Source: Gelidibacter japonicus (GTDB lineage: Bacteria > Bacteroidota > Bacteroidia > Flavobacteriales > Flavobacteriaceae). From it: a stretch of 64,000 nucleotides of DNA. Shown here piece by piece: positions 8,152 through 18,009 of this stretch. The translations under genes were made by a program, and so were the position numbers. The notes below the pieces were generated by a model. It saw only the letters and a program-made list of their open reading frames with translations, was not told the origin of the DNA and did not search any database. The stretch's first letter is position 1. Each line of letters opens with the position of its first letter. Location: NCBI RefSeq assembly GCF_010725055.1, contig NZ_BJKB01000002.1:62001-126000 (forward strand), given 5' to 3'.

Positions 8152-9507
8152 TTAAACCATCAAACCTTTTACTTCCTCAAAATCCAATCCACCATAAGTT
8201 CCCGAACTCATCAACAACAAGACCTTGTTGTCGAAATTTTGTGAAAACAGAAAATTCTTAAAATCGTCAGGATTGGTATAAATAATCAAGTCGTCTCTTT
8301 CAAAAGCATTGGCAATTTGCGCTTGCGTCACTTCCTTCAGTTTTTTAATTTCAACCGCATGCGGCGAATAAAACACAACGGCTACATCGGCTGCATCCAA
8401 GGTGCCTTTATATTCTTTTAAAAAATTGGCATTCAAGCTGCTGTAGGTATGCAATTCTAAACAAGCCACGACAGATCTATCGGGAAACTGTTCTTTTACA
8501 GCATTGGTGGTTGCCTTAACTTTACTTGGAGAATGTGCAAAATCCTTAAATGCAATACTTTTTTCACCCTCCCCTATTTTTTCAAGACGTTTGCTGGCTC
8601 CTTTAAAACTGGCGATGGCCTCATAAAAGTCGTCTTCATCCACCCCCATATGTTGGCAAATCCATTTGGCACCAGCCAGGTTGTTTAAGTTGTGTTTTCC
8701 AAAAACCTCAATTGGCAAAGGCCCTTCAGGAGTATCCAAAAGGGTTTCTCCATTGACCACGCTGTATTCTGGTGTGTGATAAGGTAATTTTCTGATGGTG
8801 TTTTCTGAAGCCTCCACCACTCTTTTGACTTCGTCATCTTCTTCATTATAAGTAATGCTTCCACCCTTAACAATGCTATCCACAAAGATTTTAAACTGCT
8901 CGACATATCCTTCATAGGTCGGAAACACATTGATATGATCCCAAGCAATCCCGCTCAATAACGCAATATTGGGTTGGTACAAATGGAATTTCGGTCGTCT
9001 GTCAATCGGCGAACTCAGATATTCATCACCTTCCAAAACGATAAAATCATTGTCATCCGTCAATTTTACCATCACATCAAAGCCTTCCAATTGCGCGCCC
9101 ACCATATAATCAACATCCCTATCGTGATAATCCATCACATGGAGAATCATTGATGTAATAGTCGTTTTTCCATGACTGCCGCCAATCACGACTCGGGTTT
9201 TATGTTTCGACTGCTCGTACAAAAACTCTGGGTAGCTATAAATTTTCAAGCCCAATTCCTGTGCTCTCAGCAGTTCAGGATTATCAGCTTTGGCATGCAT
9301 TCCCAAAACCACGGAATCAATAGAACTATTTATTTTTTCAGGAAACCAGCCAAAGCTTTCTGGAAGCAAACCTTGCTGATCCAATCTTGTTCTAGAAGGC
9401 TCATAAATTTCATCATCACTTCCTGTTACCTGATATCCTCTATTGTGTAACGCAATGGCGAGATTGTGCATGGCACTGCCACCAATGGCTATAAAATGTA
9501 CGTTCAT
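8152..9507 (-). CDS. mpl: UDP-N-acetylmuramate:L-alanyl-gamma-D-glutamyl-meso-diaminopimelate ligase
   Basis: Cytoplasmic Mur ligase of peptidoglycan recycling. It joins the recovered tripeptide L-Ala-gamma-D-Glu-mDAP to UDP-MurNAc using ATP. The 451 residues match Mpl length. Visible are the N-terminal IAIGGSAMHNLAIAL dinucleotide-like fold, D31/E33, the P-loop GGSHGKTT (residues 109-116) and, in the C-terminal domain, DFAHSPSKVKATT, which is diagnostic of Mpl rather than MurC. It ends beside the FKBP remnant, and its last few codons are also duplicated in decayed form near 1357. Convergent with SusD. A TATCTTTG box lies 20 bases upstream of the ATG. Confidence 0.93.
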   Translation of the reverse strand: MNVHFIAIGGSAMHNLAIALHNRGYQVTGSDDEIYEPSRTRLDQQGLLPESFGWFPEKINSSIDSVVLGMHAKADNPELLRAQELGLKIYSYPEFLYEQSKHKTRVVIGGSHGKTTITSMILHVMDYHDRDVDYMVGAQLEGFDVMVKLTDDNDFIVLEGDEYLSSPIDRRPKFHLYQPNIALLSGIAWDHINVFPTYEGYVEQFKIFVDSIVKGGSITYNEEDDEVKRVVEASENTIRKLPYHTPEYSVVNGETLLDTPEGPLPIEVFGKHNLNNLAGAKWICQHMGVDEDDFYEAIASFKGASKRLEKIGEGEKSIAFKDFAHSPSKVKATTNAVKEQFPDRSVVACLELHTYSSLNANFLKEYKGTLDAADVAVVFYSPHAVEIKKLKEVTQAQIANAFERDDLIIYTNPDDFKNFLFSQNFDNKVLLLMSSGTYGGLDFEEVKGLMV

Positions 9508-9526
9508 AGTTTAATTTTGAAGAGTT

Positions 9527-9534
9527 CAAAGATA
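9527..9534 (-). promoter_or_regulatory. -7 promoter element of mpl
   Basis: TATCTTTG on the minus strand, an exact TAnnTTTG match ending about 20 bases before the mpl start. Confidence 0.6.
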
Positions 9535-9575
9535 GTTTTTTTGATGCGAATGGCGAATGATTTTATTTATGAAGA

Positions 9576-9640
9576 TGGAAAGTAATTACACAGAGACACG
9601 CTGAGTTAGGCGGAGTGTCACAGAGAGTTTAATAAGAATA
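9576..9640. repeat. CACAGAG-type intergenic repeat
   Basis: ACACAGAGACACGCTGAG followed by GTCACAGAGAG. It belongs to a phrase family also seen near 19050-19100, 23965-24060 and 34335-34350. Function is unknown. Confidence 0.55.
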
Positions 9641-9665
9641 TTCGTGTATTCGTGGCAATTTAAGA

Positions 9666-10619
9666 TTAAAGTTTACGAATGGCCGTTTTTTCCGACTGAA
9701 AAACTTCGTTCTGGGGCAATTCAGTAATGGCGAGTTCGATATACTTCAACGCATCAGCCTTATTGTTTTTGAGTTTGTAAATCTGCGCCAAACGGTAATT
9801 TGCCCATGCTTTTGACACCTCATCCTTCACTGAGTAATTCGTGATATAATTGTGTAAGTACTTTTCACCTTTGACCAATTGAATATTATATTCCGCAGCC
9901 ATCTTCCCTATATGGTAATTTAGATTATTACTACCATGCTTCTTCTGAGCGGCTTCCAAATTGGCAATGGCTTTATCTGGTTCTTTTTGGGCTTCATATA
10001 AATTGGTAAGTTTCTCGTAACAAACTAAGGATCCACCTTCCATCACGGCCAACTTAAAATATTTTTCAGCGGTTTTTAAATCGTTATCGTATTGATAGAT
10101 ATAGCCTTTTGCCAGATAGCCATCTACCTTAGAAAGATTCTGCAATTCATCAGCATATTTAAGGGATTTGGTCATGCTACCTCCAACAATCCCTGGCAAT
10201 TGCATATACAATTCTACCAATGCCCAACGGGCTTCAATATGTTTTGGATCAAGATCTGCGGCCGTAATAAATGCCTGCTTTACATCACCGATAATCGATA
10301 GCGCCTTCATCTTATTAACCGACAAGGCTTTCATGCCCAAAGCACCACCGTATTTGTAATGATAATTAGCTGTTTTAGGGCTCGCTTTTACCAATTTTTT
10401 ATAGTTCTCAATAGCTCCATCCCATTTCTTCTGATGCCCATATGCATCTCCCAAAAGCTCAATACCTCTAAGGTTATTAGGGTTATCCTTCACGTAATTG
10501 TTCATCAACACTTCCGCTTTAGAAAATTGTTGGTCAGCGAAAAGTTGTTCGGTTTTTTGAATATCTGTCTGACTTATTGCCGATACCGAAAAAAATAAAA
10601 TGTAAATAATGAATCTCAT
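9666..10619 (-). CDS. Secreted tetratricopeptide-repeat protein
   Basis: Predicted periplasmic TPR protein of 317 residues from the ATG at 10619. This start begins MRFIIYILFFSVSAISQ, a clean signal peptide; the ATG at 10655 adds 12 charged residues in front. Several TPR-like helical hairpins follow (for example NLRGIELLGDAYGHQKKWDGAIENYKKL, here described rather than fully aligned, and a C-terminal RLAQIYKLKNNKADALKYIELA). No enzymatic motif is present. It is transcribed divergently from the giant alpha-2-macroglobulin gene. It probably acts as a scaffold, but no specific role can be assigned. Confidence 0.75.
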   Translation of the reverse strand: MRFIIYILFFSVSAISQTDIQKTEQLFADQQFSKAEVLMNNYVKDNPNNLRGIELLGDAYGHQKKWDGAIENYKKLVKASPKTANYHYKYGGALGMKALSVNKMKALSIIGDVKQAFITAADLDPKHIEARWALVELYMQLPGIVGGSMTKSLKYADELQNLSKVDGYLAKGYIYQYDNDLKTAEKYFKLAVMEGGSLVCYEKLTNLYEAQKEPDKAIANLEAAQKKHGSNNLNYHIGKMAAEYNIQLVKGEKYLHNYITNYSVKDEVSKAWANYRLAQIYKLKNNKADALKYIELAITELPQNEVFQSEKTAIRKL

Positions 10620-11058
10620 CCTGAAGTTTCTGAATTCAAAAATAAACATTCTCATGCATTGTTATCTAATCTTTTACAACTCATTTATATCAAAACCCTT
10701 GGAATTCCAAATACATATTTTAATTGCATAAGAAGCCAAAACAGGCCAATATAGATTTATCATATTCTTGCAAACATATATTCTCAGAATCATAAGGGTC
10801 AAGTCTTGATTCCCGCATTCAAAAAATTTACGGACAGGAAGGCTTGATTCTAAAAACGAAGCGGTCTTGACTCCTTTATCACATATTATTAATTGTTATG
10901 GTATTGTTTTTGCTTAATGATAAAAAATAATAAAGTTAACTTCAGAATTCGTTAACTTCACTCAATCAAATGTAGGCGTGACGTATTTCCTCTTTTTTAA
11001 AAGATCCAATGGCATTAGCTTACGTACAAATCCATGTTAAGGATTCAAATCTATTCAA
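10620..11058. other. Divergent spacer TPR / alpha-2-macroglobulin
   Basis: About 440 AT-rich bases that must contain both divergent promoters. Near 10855-10880 is the phrase GAAGCGGTCTTGACTCCTT, a copy of an intergenic phrase also found near 17980-17998 and 41876-41898. No small gene is seen. Confidence 0.5.
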
Positions 11059-14000
11059 ATGATGAAACAGTTTATAACTCTATTTATGGTCATATTTTTT
11101 GCAAATTTTGCACAATCCCAATCCAATAATTATGAAAAATTATGGAAAGAAATTGAAAAATATGAAAATGAAGGTTTGACCAAATCTGCCTTACAGGTTA
11201 CCGAACAAATTGCCAAATTGGCTGTTGCCGAAAAAAATACAGTTCAACATATCAAAAGTTTATTGTATAAAAGTAAGTACGCACTAATTTTAGAGGAAGA
11301 CGCACAACTTAAAATTATCAACGATTTTAAATCACAAAGTGCCTCCAGCGATATTCCAACCAAAAATATTCTTGAAAATATGCTCGCCAATTTATACTGG
11401 CAGTATTTTCAGCAAAACCGCTATCAATTCTATAACCGAACCCATACCGAAAGCAAAGTTGATGCTGAAGATTTCAGAACCTGGGACCTTCAAACCTTGT
11501 TTGAAGAAATTGATGCCCATTATCAAAATTCGCTTAAAAACGGATTGATTCTTCAGGAAACGCTGTTGGTTAATTATAACGATTTATTACACAAAGCGAA
11601 TGGATCAAAGCTATTCAGACCTACTCTCTTCGATTTTTTGAATCACAATGCCTTAGCTTTTTACCAAACCGATGAAACCAGCATCACTCAACCTGCCTAT
11701 AAATTCCTGATTGATAATCCTGAGTTCCTATCGGATGCCAAGACTTTTTCAGGGTTGGACATCACCCACCGAGATTCCACATCCTTACAATTTAAAGCTT
11801 TAAAGATTTACAAAAATTTAATCGCTTTTCACCTTAAAGACAAAGAACCTTACGCTTTGGCGGATGTCAATATCCAACGACTTCAGTTCGTTAAAAACAA
11901 TGCCACATTTAGCGATAAGGATGCTGTTTATTTGAAGAGTCTCCAACAAGCTTCAGCCGCGTATAAAGACCATGAAGTCTCTGCCCTTTACGATTTCGAA
12001 ATAGCATCATTATACCATCAACAAGGTCAAGGTTTTGATGCTAAAACCAATGTGGATGCACGTTGGAAATTTAAAGATGCCATTGCGATTTGTGATGCGG
12101 TCACGCAAGATTTCCCAAGAAGTAAGGGCGCAGAAAAATGTGCTGTTTTAAAGAATCTTATTTTGAAACCCACTTTGCAACTGACTGCAGAAAACAATAT
12201 CCCCATTCAAAGCAACAGTTTGATATTGGTACGCTATTCAAATTTGAACCATTTAAAGTTTAAAGCATATCGGCTTTCACCATCCCAGTTAGACAGTTTC
12301 AATAAAACCTACCGTCAGGACGAACGATTCGCATTTATCAAAAAACTAAGAGTCTCGGAAGAATGGGACAGCCCACTCAATAATGAAAATGACTTTCAAG
12401 TACATACTACTGAGGTGGTCCTTCCTAAACTGAATAACGGACAGTATCTTATTGTGGCCACACCTGATTTCTCAAACGATGAGTTATTCGCCCATAAAAC
12501 TATTCAAGTGACCAATATGGCGTTGGTGACAAAATCAGATACAAATAGAGAATTGTTCCAATTGATCAATAGAAACAATGGTCAACCTCTTGGAGGTGCA
12601 AACGTGTCGGTTAGATACCAAATCAATTATAATAACGAGTACAAAACGCAAGATTTCCTAACGGATAAAAACGGCGAATTCAGCATGGAGAATTCCAAGA
12701 ACCGCTATTATAATATGAATATCACAGCGGTCAACAATTCAGACACTGCATACTTCAAAGATTATTATAGCAGAAGTTATTATAACGATGACGATGGTCA
12801 AGAGCCGATCAGTTATACCCCATTTTTATTCACAGATCGAAGTATTTACAGACCCGGTCAAGTCGTCTATTTTAAAGGGATAGCCACTAAAACAGAAAAC
12901 AAAAAAACCACGGTTTATGCCCACCAATCGGTAAAAGTGACCCTTAAAAATGTCAATGGCGAAGTGGTCAAGGAATTAGAACTCAAAACCAACGAATTTG
13001 GTTCGGTTTCTGGAGAATTCATCCTGCCAAATAATGGATTAACCGGCCAGTTTAGTCTTGAAATCTACGCTGGGAATTATGGTTATGCCAACATTTCGGT
13101 TGAAGAATACAAACGTCCAAAATTTGAAACTAAATTGCTTCCGATAACCGAAACCTTCAAAATCAATGATTCTGTAACCGTAAAAGGAAATGCTTTAGCC
13201 TACGCTGGCAGTACGATAACGGACGCAAAAGTAGTCTATCGCGTGCACAGAAAAGTCCAATATCCACGATGGTATTACTGGTACAGACCGTGGTTTAACA
13301 GTGAACCTCAGGAAATTGCCCATGGCGAAAGCATGACCGATAAAGACGGTAATTTTGAAATAAAATTCAAAGCTATTCCTGATGAAAGTGTAGACAAAAA
13401 CAGTCTCCCGGTATTTAATTATGAAATCACTGCTGATGTCACCGATCTCAATGGCGAAACTCGCAGCGCCACCACTATTGTGAATGTTGGCTACCATGCA
13501 CTTTTAGCAAACATAAGTATAAAAGGACAGTTGGATAAATCGAAAATAGAACACCAACTTTCTATAAGCACAAAAAACTTGAACGGCGAGTTTGTTGTTG
13601 CTCAAGGCACTGTCAAAATTTATAAACTCCAATCTCCCAAAGAAGTTTTAAGACCACGCCCGTGGCCTGCACCAGATTATCACGCCTTATCCCGCGAAGA
13701 ATTTAAAAAAATATTTCCGCATGAAGTGTATCAAGATGAGCATAATCCCGAAACATGGGAGAAAGGCAAGATGGTATTTGAGACCAATTTTGACACTTCG
13801 AAATCGAAGGAAATCAAATTGGAAAGTCTTAAAAAATGGGAGTCCGGCAATTATATCATCATTTTAGAAAGTCAAGATCGATTTGGACAATTAGTGACGG
13901 ATCAAGCGCGGACTTTTGTATTCAGCCCAGATGACAAAATGCTTCCGGATAATCAGCTGTTTAGTGTTAGCACAGATCAGTCCACATATAAAACAGGTCA

Positions 14001-17000
14001 AAATGTGATCATAACTTTTGCTAGTGCTGCGCAAAACCTGGTCGTTACCGTGGATGTTGAAAAAGGACAAAAAATCATCAATACCTATATCGTATCGTTA
14101 AGCAACAACAAAAAAACAATTGCTATCCCTGTGACCAATGCGGATATGGGCGGATTCGCCATCCATTACAGTTATGCTGCCTTCAACAGTTTTCACTCCG
14201 GAACACAGATCATTGCAGTTCCTTATCCAAAATCGGAGTTGACCATTGAAACAAAAACGTTTAGGGACAAATTAGAGCCTGGAACAGACGAAACCTGGAG
14301 TTTCAACATCAAGGGTCCACAAGGCGATAAAGTGAGCGCTGAACTGCTGGCAAGCATGTATGATATGTCATTAGATCAGTTTCAACCCCACCAATGGCAA
14401 TTTAGCCCATTATATCAACCTATTTATTATAGCCATAACCAAAGACGCGCCGTCCAAAGCTTCGGAAGTACTAATTTTAACGTCTATTTACCGACCAATA
14501 ATTTGAGCTACCCTTATCAAAGTTATGATCAATGGAATTGGTTTGGGTTTTATTTTGGTCGAGGCAGATATAATATGATGCCAATGGTTAGAGGAAATGC
14601 TTCTGGTATTCAAATTGTTGAAGATCAAATGGAAGTTGAAGAATCTGTAATGTCCGAAGCAGTCGGTATTAACCGAGAAAAAAAATCATTAGCTAATGAT
14701 TCTATAACAAATTCTCCTGATGATACAGATATAGCTACCAAAAACAACACCGAAGAAGATTTGCAATCTGTTGCCATCCGTAAAAACCTTCAAGAAACAG
14801 CATTCTTCTTTCCGCAATTGCAAACGGATGCCGACGGCAATGTGTCTTTCAGCTTCACAACACCTGAAGCATTGACAAAATGGAAGTTGCAACTTTTAGC
14901 GCATACCAAAACCTTAGAAAGTGCTACGTCCACTTTGGAAACCATTACTCAAAAAGAATTGATGGTCATTCCTAATGCACCTCGTTTCTTACGTCATGGT
15001 GATGTGATTTCCATCAGTACAAAAATTGCAAACCTCACTGAAAACTCATTATCTGGTGAGGTGATATTGCAGCTTTTTGACGGCATGACAGGAAATCCTA
15101 TTGACGCTAAGCTTAATAATTCAGACAATAGAAAGTCATTCACAGTAGATGCGATGGGCAATACGCAAGTTTCTTGGAGTCTGACCATTCCTGATGATGT
15201 GGATGCCGTTCAATACAAAGTAATTGCGAAGTCGGGACAATTTAGTGATGGCGAACAAAACCTACTGCCTGTACTTTCAAACAGAATGTTGGTTACTGAA
15301 ACTTTACCGATGTGGATACGCTCGAATGAGACACGCACTTTTACTTTGGACAAATTAGCTTCGACAAGCGCTGCCAACAGCTCCAAAACACTTAAAAATC
15401 ATAAATTGACCTTGGAAATGACCTCCAATCCGGCGTGGTATGCCGTTCAGGCCTTACCTTACCTAATGGAATATCCGTATGACTGTAACGAGCAAATCTT
15501 TAGTAGATATTACGCCAACGCCTTGGCAAGTCATATTGCCAACAGCAATCCGCGAATTAAGGAAGTGTTTGATCAATGGGCTTCACAGGATGCCTTAATC
15601 AGTAATCTTGAAAAAAATGAAGAACTGAAAAGTCTTCTTATTGAAGAAACCCCTTGGTTGCGCGATGCCCAATCTGAAACGGAACAAAAGAAACGCATTG
15701 CTCTATTGTTCGACATGAACAAGATGAACAACGAACTGCAGTCGGCACAACGCAAACTTCAAAACAATCAAATGGGCAGCGGCGCTTGGGCGTGGTTTGA
15801 AGGCGGAAGACCAAACCGATTTATTACCCAGCAAATCATTATTGGTTTTGGACATTTAAAACACCTGAATGTCAATCTGAATGGAAAGGGAGAACCTACA
15901 GATGACATGATCAAAAAAGCCGTCTCCTATTTAGATACGGAATTCATTCAAGAATATAAAGACCTTCGCAAATATGACAAAAAAGTCGATTTAAGCAAAG
16001 ACCATTTAAGCTATACCCAATTGCATTATTTATATATGCGCAGCTTCTTTCCTGATATTCCAAAAAGCAAAGAAGTTCAAACCATAACGGCTTACTACCA
16101 AACGCAAATCCAGAAGTATTGGTTAAGCAGATCGTTGTACGCTAAAGGGCTAATGGCAATGGTTTCACATCGTACCAAAGATTCTAAAACAGCCGATAAA
16201 ATACTAAAATCCCTAAAAGAAAATAGTATCACTTCTGACGAATTGGGCATGTATTGGAAAGAGAATAAAGCGTCGTGGTTTTGGTACCAAGCGCCAATTG
16301 AAACCCAAGCGCTCATGATTGAAGCTTTTTCTGAAATTCAAAATGACGTGCGGACAATTGATAATCTAAAAATCTGGTTGCTTAAGAACAAGCAGACCAA
16401 CAGTTGGGAAACAACCAAGGCTACTACCGAAGCGGTTTACGCATTGTTGCTACAAGGTAGCGATTGGTTAAGCGTGACTGAGATGGTAGATGTTAGTTTG
16501 GGTGGCGAAAAAATAGAAGCTTCAAAATTAGAAAGCGTCAAAGTTGAAGCCGGAACAGGTTACTACAAAACGGCTTGGAATGGTTCTGAAATAAAACCAG
16601 AGATGGCAAATGTTACCTTGACCAAAAAAGAGGACGGTATTGCCTGGGGAAGTCTGTACTGGCAGTATTTTGAAGATTTGGATAAAATTACCTTTGCGGA
16701 AACACCTTTGCAATTGAAGAAGAAGTTATTCTTAAAATCAAACACCGATAAAGGCGAACAACTTTCAGAAATCACTTCCCAAACCGACGTAAAAGTCGGC
16801 GATTTGGTCAGGGTGCGAATCGAATTGCGAAGCGACAGAGACATGGAATTCTTACATATGAAAGATATGCGTGCGGCAGGTTTCGAACCTGTCAATGTGT
16901 TGTCTTCTTATAAATACCAAGACGGATTGGGTTATTACGAAAGCACCAAAGATGCCGCCACCAATTTCTTCTTCGACTATTTACCGAAAGGTATCTATGT

Positions 17001-17124
17001 TTTTGAATACGATTTACGTGTGAACAACAGTGGCGATATGAGCAATGGCATCACGACCATTCAAAGTATGTATGCTCCAGAATTCACGAGCCATAGTGAA
17101 GGGGTTCGAGTGAAGGTGGAGTAA
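11059..17124 (+). CDS. Alpha-2-macroglobulin family protein with thioester motif
   Basis: Very large envelope protein of 2021 residues, in the range of Bacteroidota alpha-2-macroglobulins. The signal peptide (MKQFITLFMVIFFANFAQSQ) lacks a lipobox. A helical N-terminal region of about 480 residues is followed by macroglobulin domains, including an MG2-type segment near residues 590-680 (FTDRSIYRPGQVVYFKG). The alpha-2-macroglobulin domain lies near 1240-1280 (QTDADGNVSFSFTTPEALTKWK), and the thioester site C1476-N-E-Q1479 sits in YPYDCNEQIFSRYYANA. A helical thioester domain and a C-terminal receptor-like domain follow. The intact Cys and Gln predict a protease-trapping thioester. Unlike E. 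coli YfhM/PbpC, no penicillin-binding protein gene is adjacent. Confidence 0.92.
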   Translation: MMKQFITLFMVIFFANFAQSQSNNYEKLWKEIEKYENEGLTKSALQVTEQIAKLAVAEKNTVQHIKSLLYKSKYALILEEDAQLKIINDFKSQSASSDIPTKNILENMLANLYWQYFQQNRYQFYNRTHTESKVDAEDFRTWDLQTLFEEIDAHYQNSLKNGLILQETLLVNYNDLLHKANGSKLFRPTLFDFLNHNALAFYQTDETSITQPAYKFLIDNPEFLSDAKTFSGLDITHRDSTSLQFKALKIYKNLIAFHLKDKEPYALADVNIQRLQFVKNNATFSDKDAVYLKSLQQASAAYKDHEVSALYDFEIASLYHQQGQGFDAKTNVDARWKFKDAIAICDAVTQDFPRSKGAEKCAVLKNLILKPTLQLTAENNIPIQSNSLILVRYSNLNHLKFKAYRLSPSQLDSFNKTYRQDERFAFIKKLRVSEEWDSPLNNENDFQVHTTEVVLPKLNNGQYLIVATPDFSNDELFAHKTIQVTNMALVTKSDTNRELFQLINRNNGQPLGGANVSVRYQINYNNEYKTQDFLTDKNGEFSMENSKNRYYNMNITAVNNSDTAYFKDYYSRSYYNDDDGQEPISYTPFLFTDRSIYRPGQVVYFKGIATKTENKKTTVYAHQSVKVTLKNVNGEVVKELELKTNEFGSVSGEFILPNNGLTGQFSLEIYAGNYGYANISVEEYKRPKFETKLLPITETFKINDSVTVKGNALAYAGSTITDAKVVYRVHRKVQYPRWYYWYRPWFNSEPQEIAHGESMTDKDGNFEIKFKAIPDESVDKNSLPVFNYEITADVTDLNGETRSATTIVNVGYHALLANISIKGQLDKSKIEHQLSISTKNLNGEFVVAQGTVKIYKLQSPKEVLRPRPWPAPDYHALSREEFKKIFPHEVYQDEHNPETWEKGKMVFETNFDTSKSKEIKLESLKKWESGNYIIILESQDRFGQLVTDQARTFVFSPDDKMLPDNQLFSVSTDQSTYKTGQNVIITFASAAQNLVVTVDVEKGQKIINTYIVSLSNNKKTIAIPVTNADMGGFAIHYSYAAFNSFHSGTQIIAVPYPKSELTIETKTFRDKLEPGTDETWSFNIKGPQGDKVSAELLASMYDMSLDQFQPHQWQFSPLYQPIYYSHNQRRAVQSFGSTNFNVYLPTNNLSYPYQSYDQWNWFGFYFGRGRYNMMPMVRGNASGIQIVEDQMEVEESVMSEAVGINREKKSLANDSITNSPDDTDIATKNNTEEDLQSVAIRKNLQETAFFFPQLQTDADGNVSFSFTTPEALTKWKLQLLAHTKTLESATSTLETITQKELMVIPNAPRFLRHGDVISISTKIANLTENSLSGEVILQLFDGMTGNPIDAKLNNSDNRKSFTVDAMGNTQVSWSLTIPDDVDAVQYKVIAKSGQFSDGEQNLLPVLSNRMLVTETLPMWIRSNETRTFTLDKLASTSAANSSKTLKNHKLTLEMTSNPAWYAVQALPYLMEYPYDCNEQIFSRYYANALASHIANSNPRIKEVFDQWASQDALISNLEKNEELKSLLIEETPWLRDAQSETEQKKRIALLFDMNKMNNELQSAQRKLQNNQMGSGAWAWFEGGRPNRFITQQIIIGFGHLKHLNVNLNGKGEPTDDMIKKAVSYLDTEFIQEYKDLRKYDKKVDLSKDHLSYTQLHYLYMRSFFPDIPKSKEVQTITAYYQTQIQKYWLSRSLYAKGLMAMVSHRTKDSKTADKILKSLKENSITSDELGMYWKENKASWFWYQAPIETQALMIEAFSEIQNDVRTIDNLKIWLLKNKQTNSWETTKATTEAVYALLLQGSDWLSVTEMVDVSLGGEKIEASKLESVKVEAGTGYYKTAWNGSEIKPEMANVTLTKKEDGIAWGSLYWQYFEDLDKITFAETPLQLKKKLFLKSNTDKGEQLSEITSQTDVKVGDLVRVRIELRSDRDMEFLHMKDMRAAGFEPVNVLSSYKYQDGLGYYESTKDAATNFFFDYLPKGIYVFEYDLRVNNSGDMSNGITTIQSMYAPEFTSHSEGVRVKVE

Positions 17125-18009
17125 AAAGCAAGGAGTTGGAAGGACGGAGTTAGAAGTAAAATTTTTCGACATAATATCAAACCTAACTCAAACAAAAAAT
17201 TCCTTCCTCTAAAAGGGAAGGTGGATTCATCCTGCGGATACGGGATGAAGACGGAAGGGTTTATTCAAAAGCAATGATTTAGGAACAAAAAAGAATTGTA
17301 AGGAACATTGAATTGATCCAAGTCAAAAACCACCTTGACTTCTGCTTCTCTACGAACGCAGAAGCCACTCCTCCTTAAAAAGCAGGAGAAGTTTGGGGTG
17401 TGCTAAGTTTTAAAATGTAGACAGATAACAAAATTAACCAAGAAGTTGGAAGTGATGAAAAGTTGGAAGGTGGAAATTAGGATCAAGTTAAGCTTATAGC
17501 GCTATTTTAAATCGCAATCAGCCCAAAAAATTCCTTCCCTTCAAAAGATAAGGTGGATTCATCCCGCGGATACGGGATGAAGACGGAAGGGTTTATTCAA
17601 AAGCAATGATTTAGGAACAAAAGAGAATAGCAAGGAACATTGAATTGATCCATGTCAAAAACCACCTCGACTTCTGCTTCTCTACCGAAGCAAAAGCCAC
17701 TTAAAAAGGAGGAAAAGTTTGGGACGTGCTAAGTTTTAAAATGTAGACAGATAACAAAATTAACCGAGAAGAAGGAAGTGGCATAAAATTAGATTTTTAA
17801 CTAAATCTTGAACCGTGTCCAATCAAAAAACTCCTTCGCTTTCAAAAGAGAAGGAGTTTTTCAGGCTCACAGAACAATAAAAGGCCGAAAGATTATCAAT
17901 AAGTGAGCAATCATGATTCCCTGCATGCCGGCAAGCAGGTTGATTCTAACATCTAACTGCGACCTGTGCTGAGCGCAGTCGAAGCAAGCGGTCTTGATTC
18001 TATTAAGAT
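17125..18009. repeat. Gene-free region with 260-bp direct duplication
   Basis: About 885 bases without a gene. Positions 17193-17454 and 17525-17780 are two diverged direct copies of one roughly 260-base sequence. Shared stretches include CGGATACGGGATGAAGACGG and GTGTAGACAGATAACAAA-like text around a conserved TAAAATGTAGACAGATAAC core. The copies differ by small indels and substitutions. A terminator-like hairpin at 17826-17861 and a phrase ending in AAGCGGTCTTGATTCT near 17985-18000 complete the spacer. Confidence 0.75.
17826..17861. terminator. Bidirectional hairpin terminator
   Basis: A 12-bp perfect stem AAAAACTCCTTC / GAAGGAGTTTTT with a 12-base loop, A-run on one side and T-run on the other. 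It lies between the convergent alpha-2-macroglobulin and cysteine synthase genes and could serve either strand. Confidence 0.7.
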
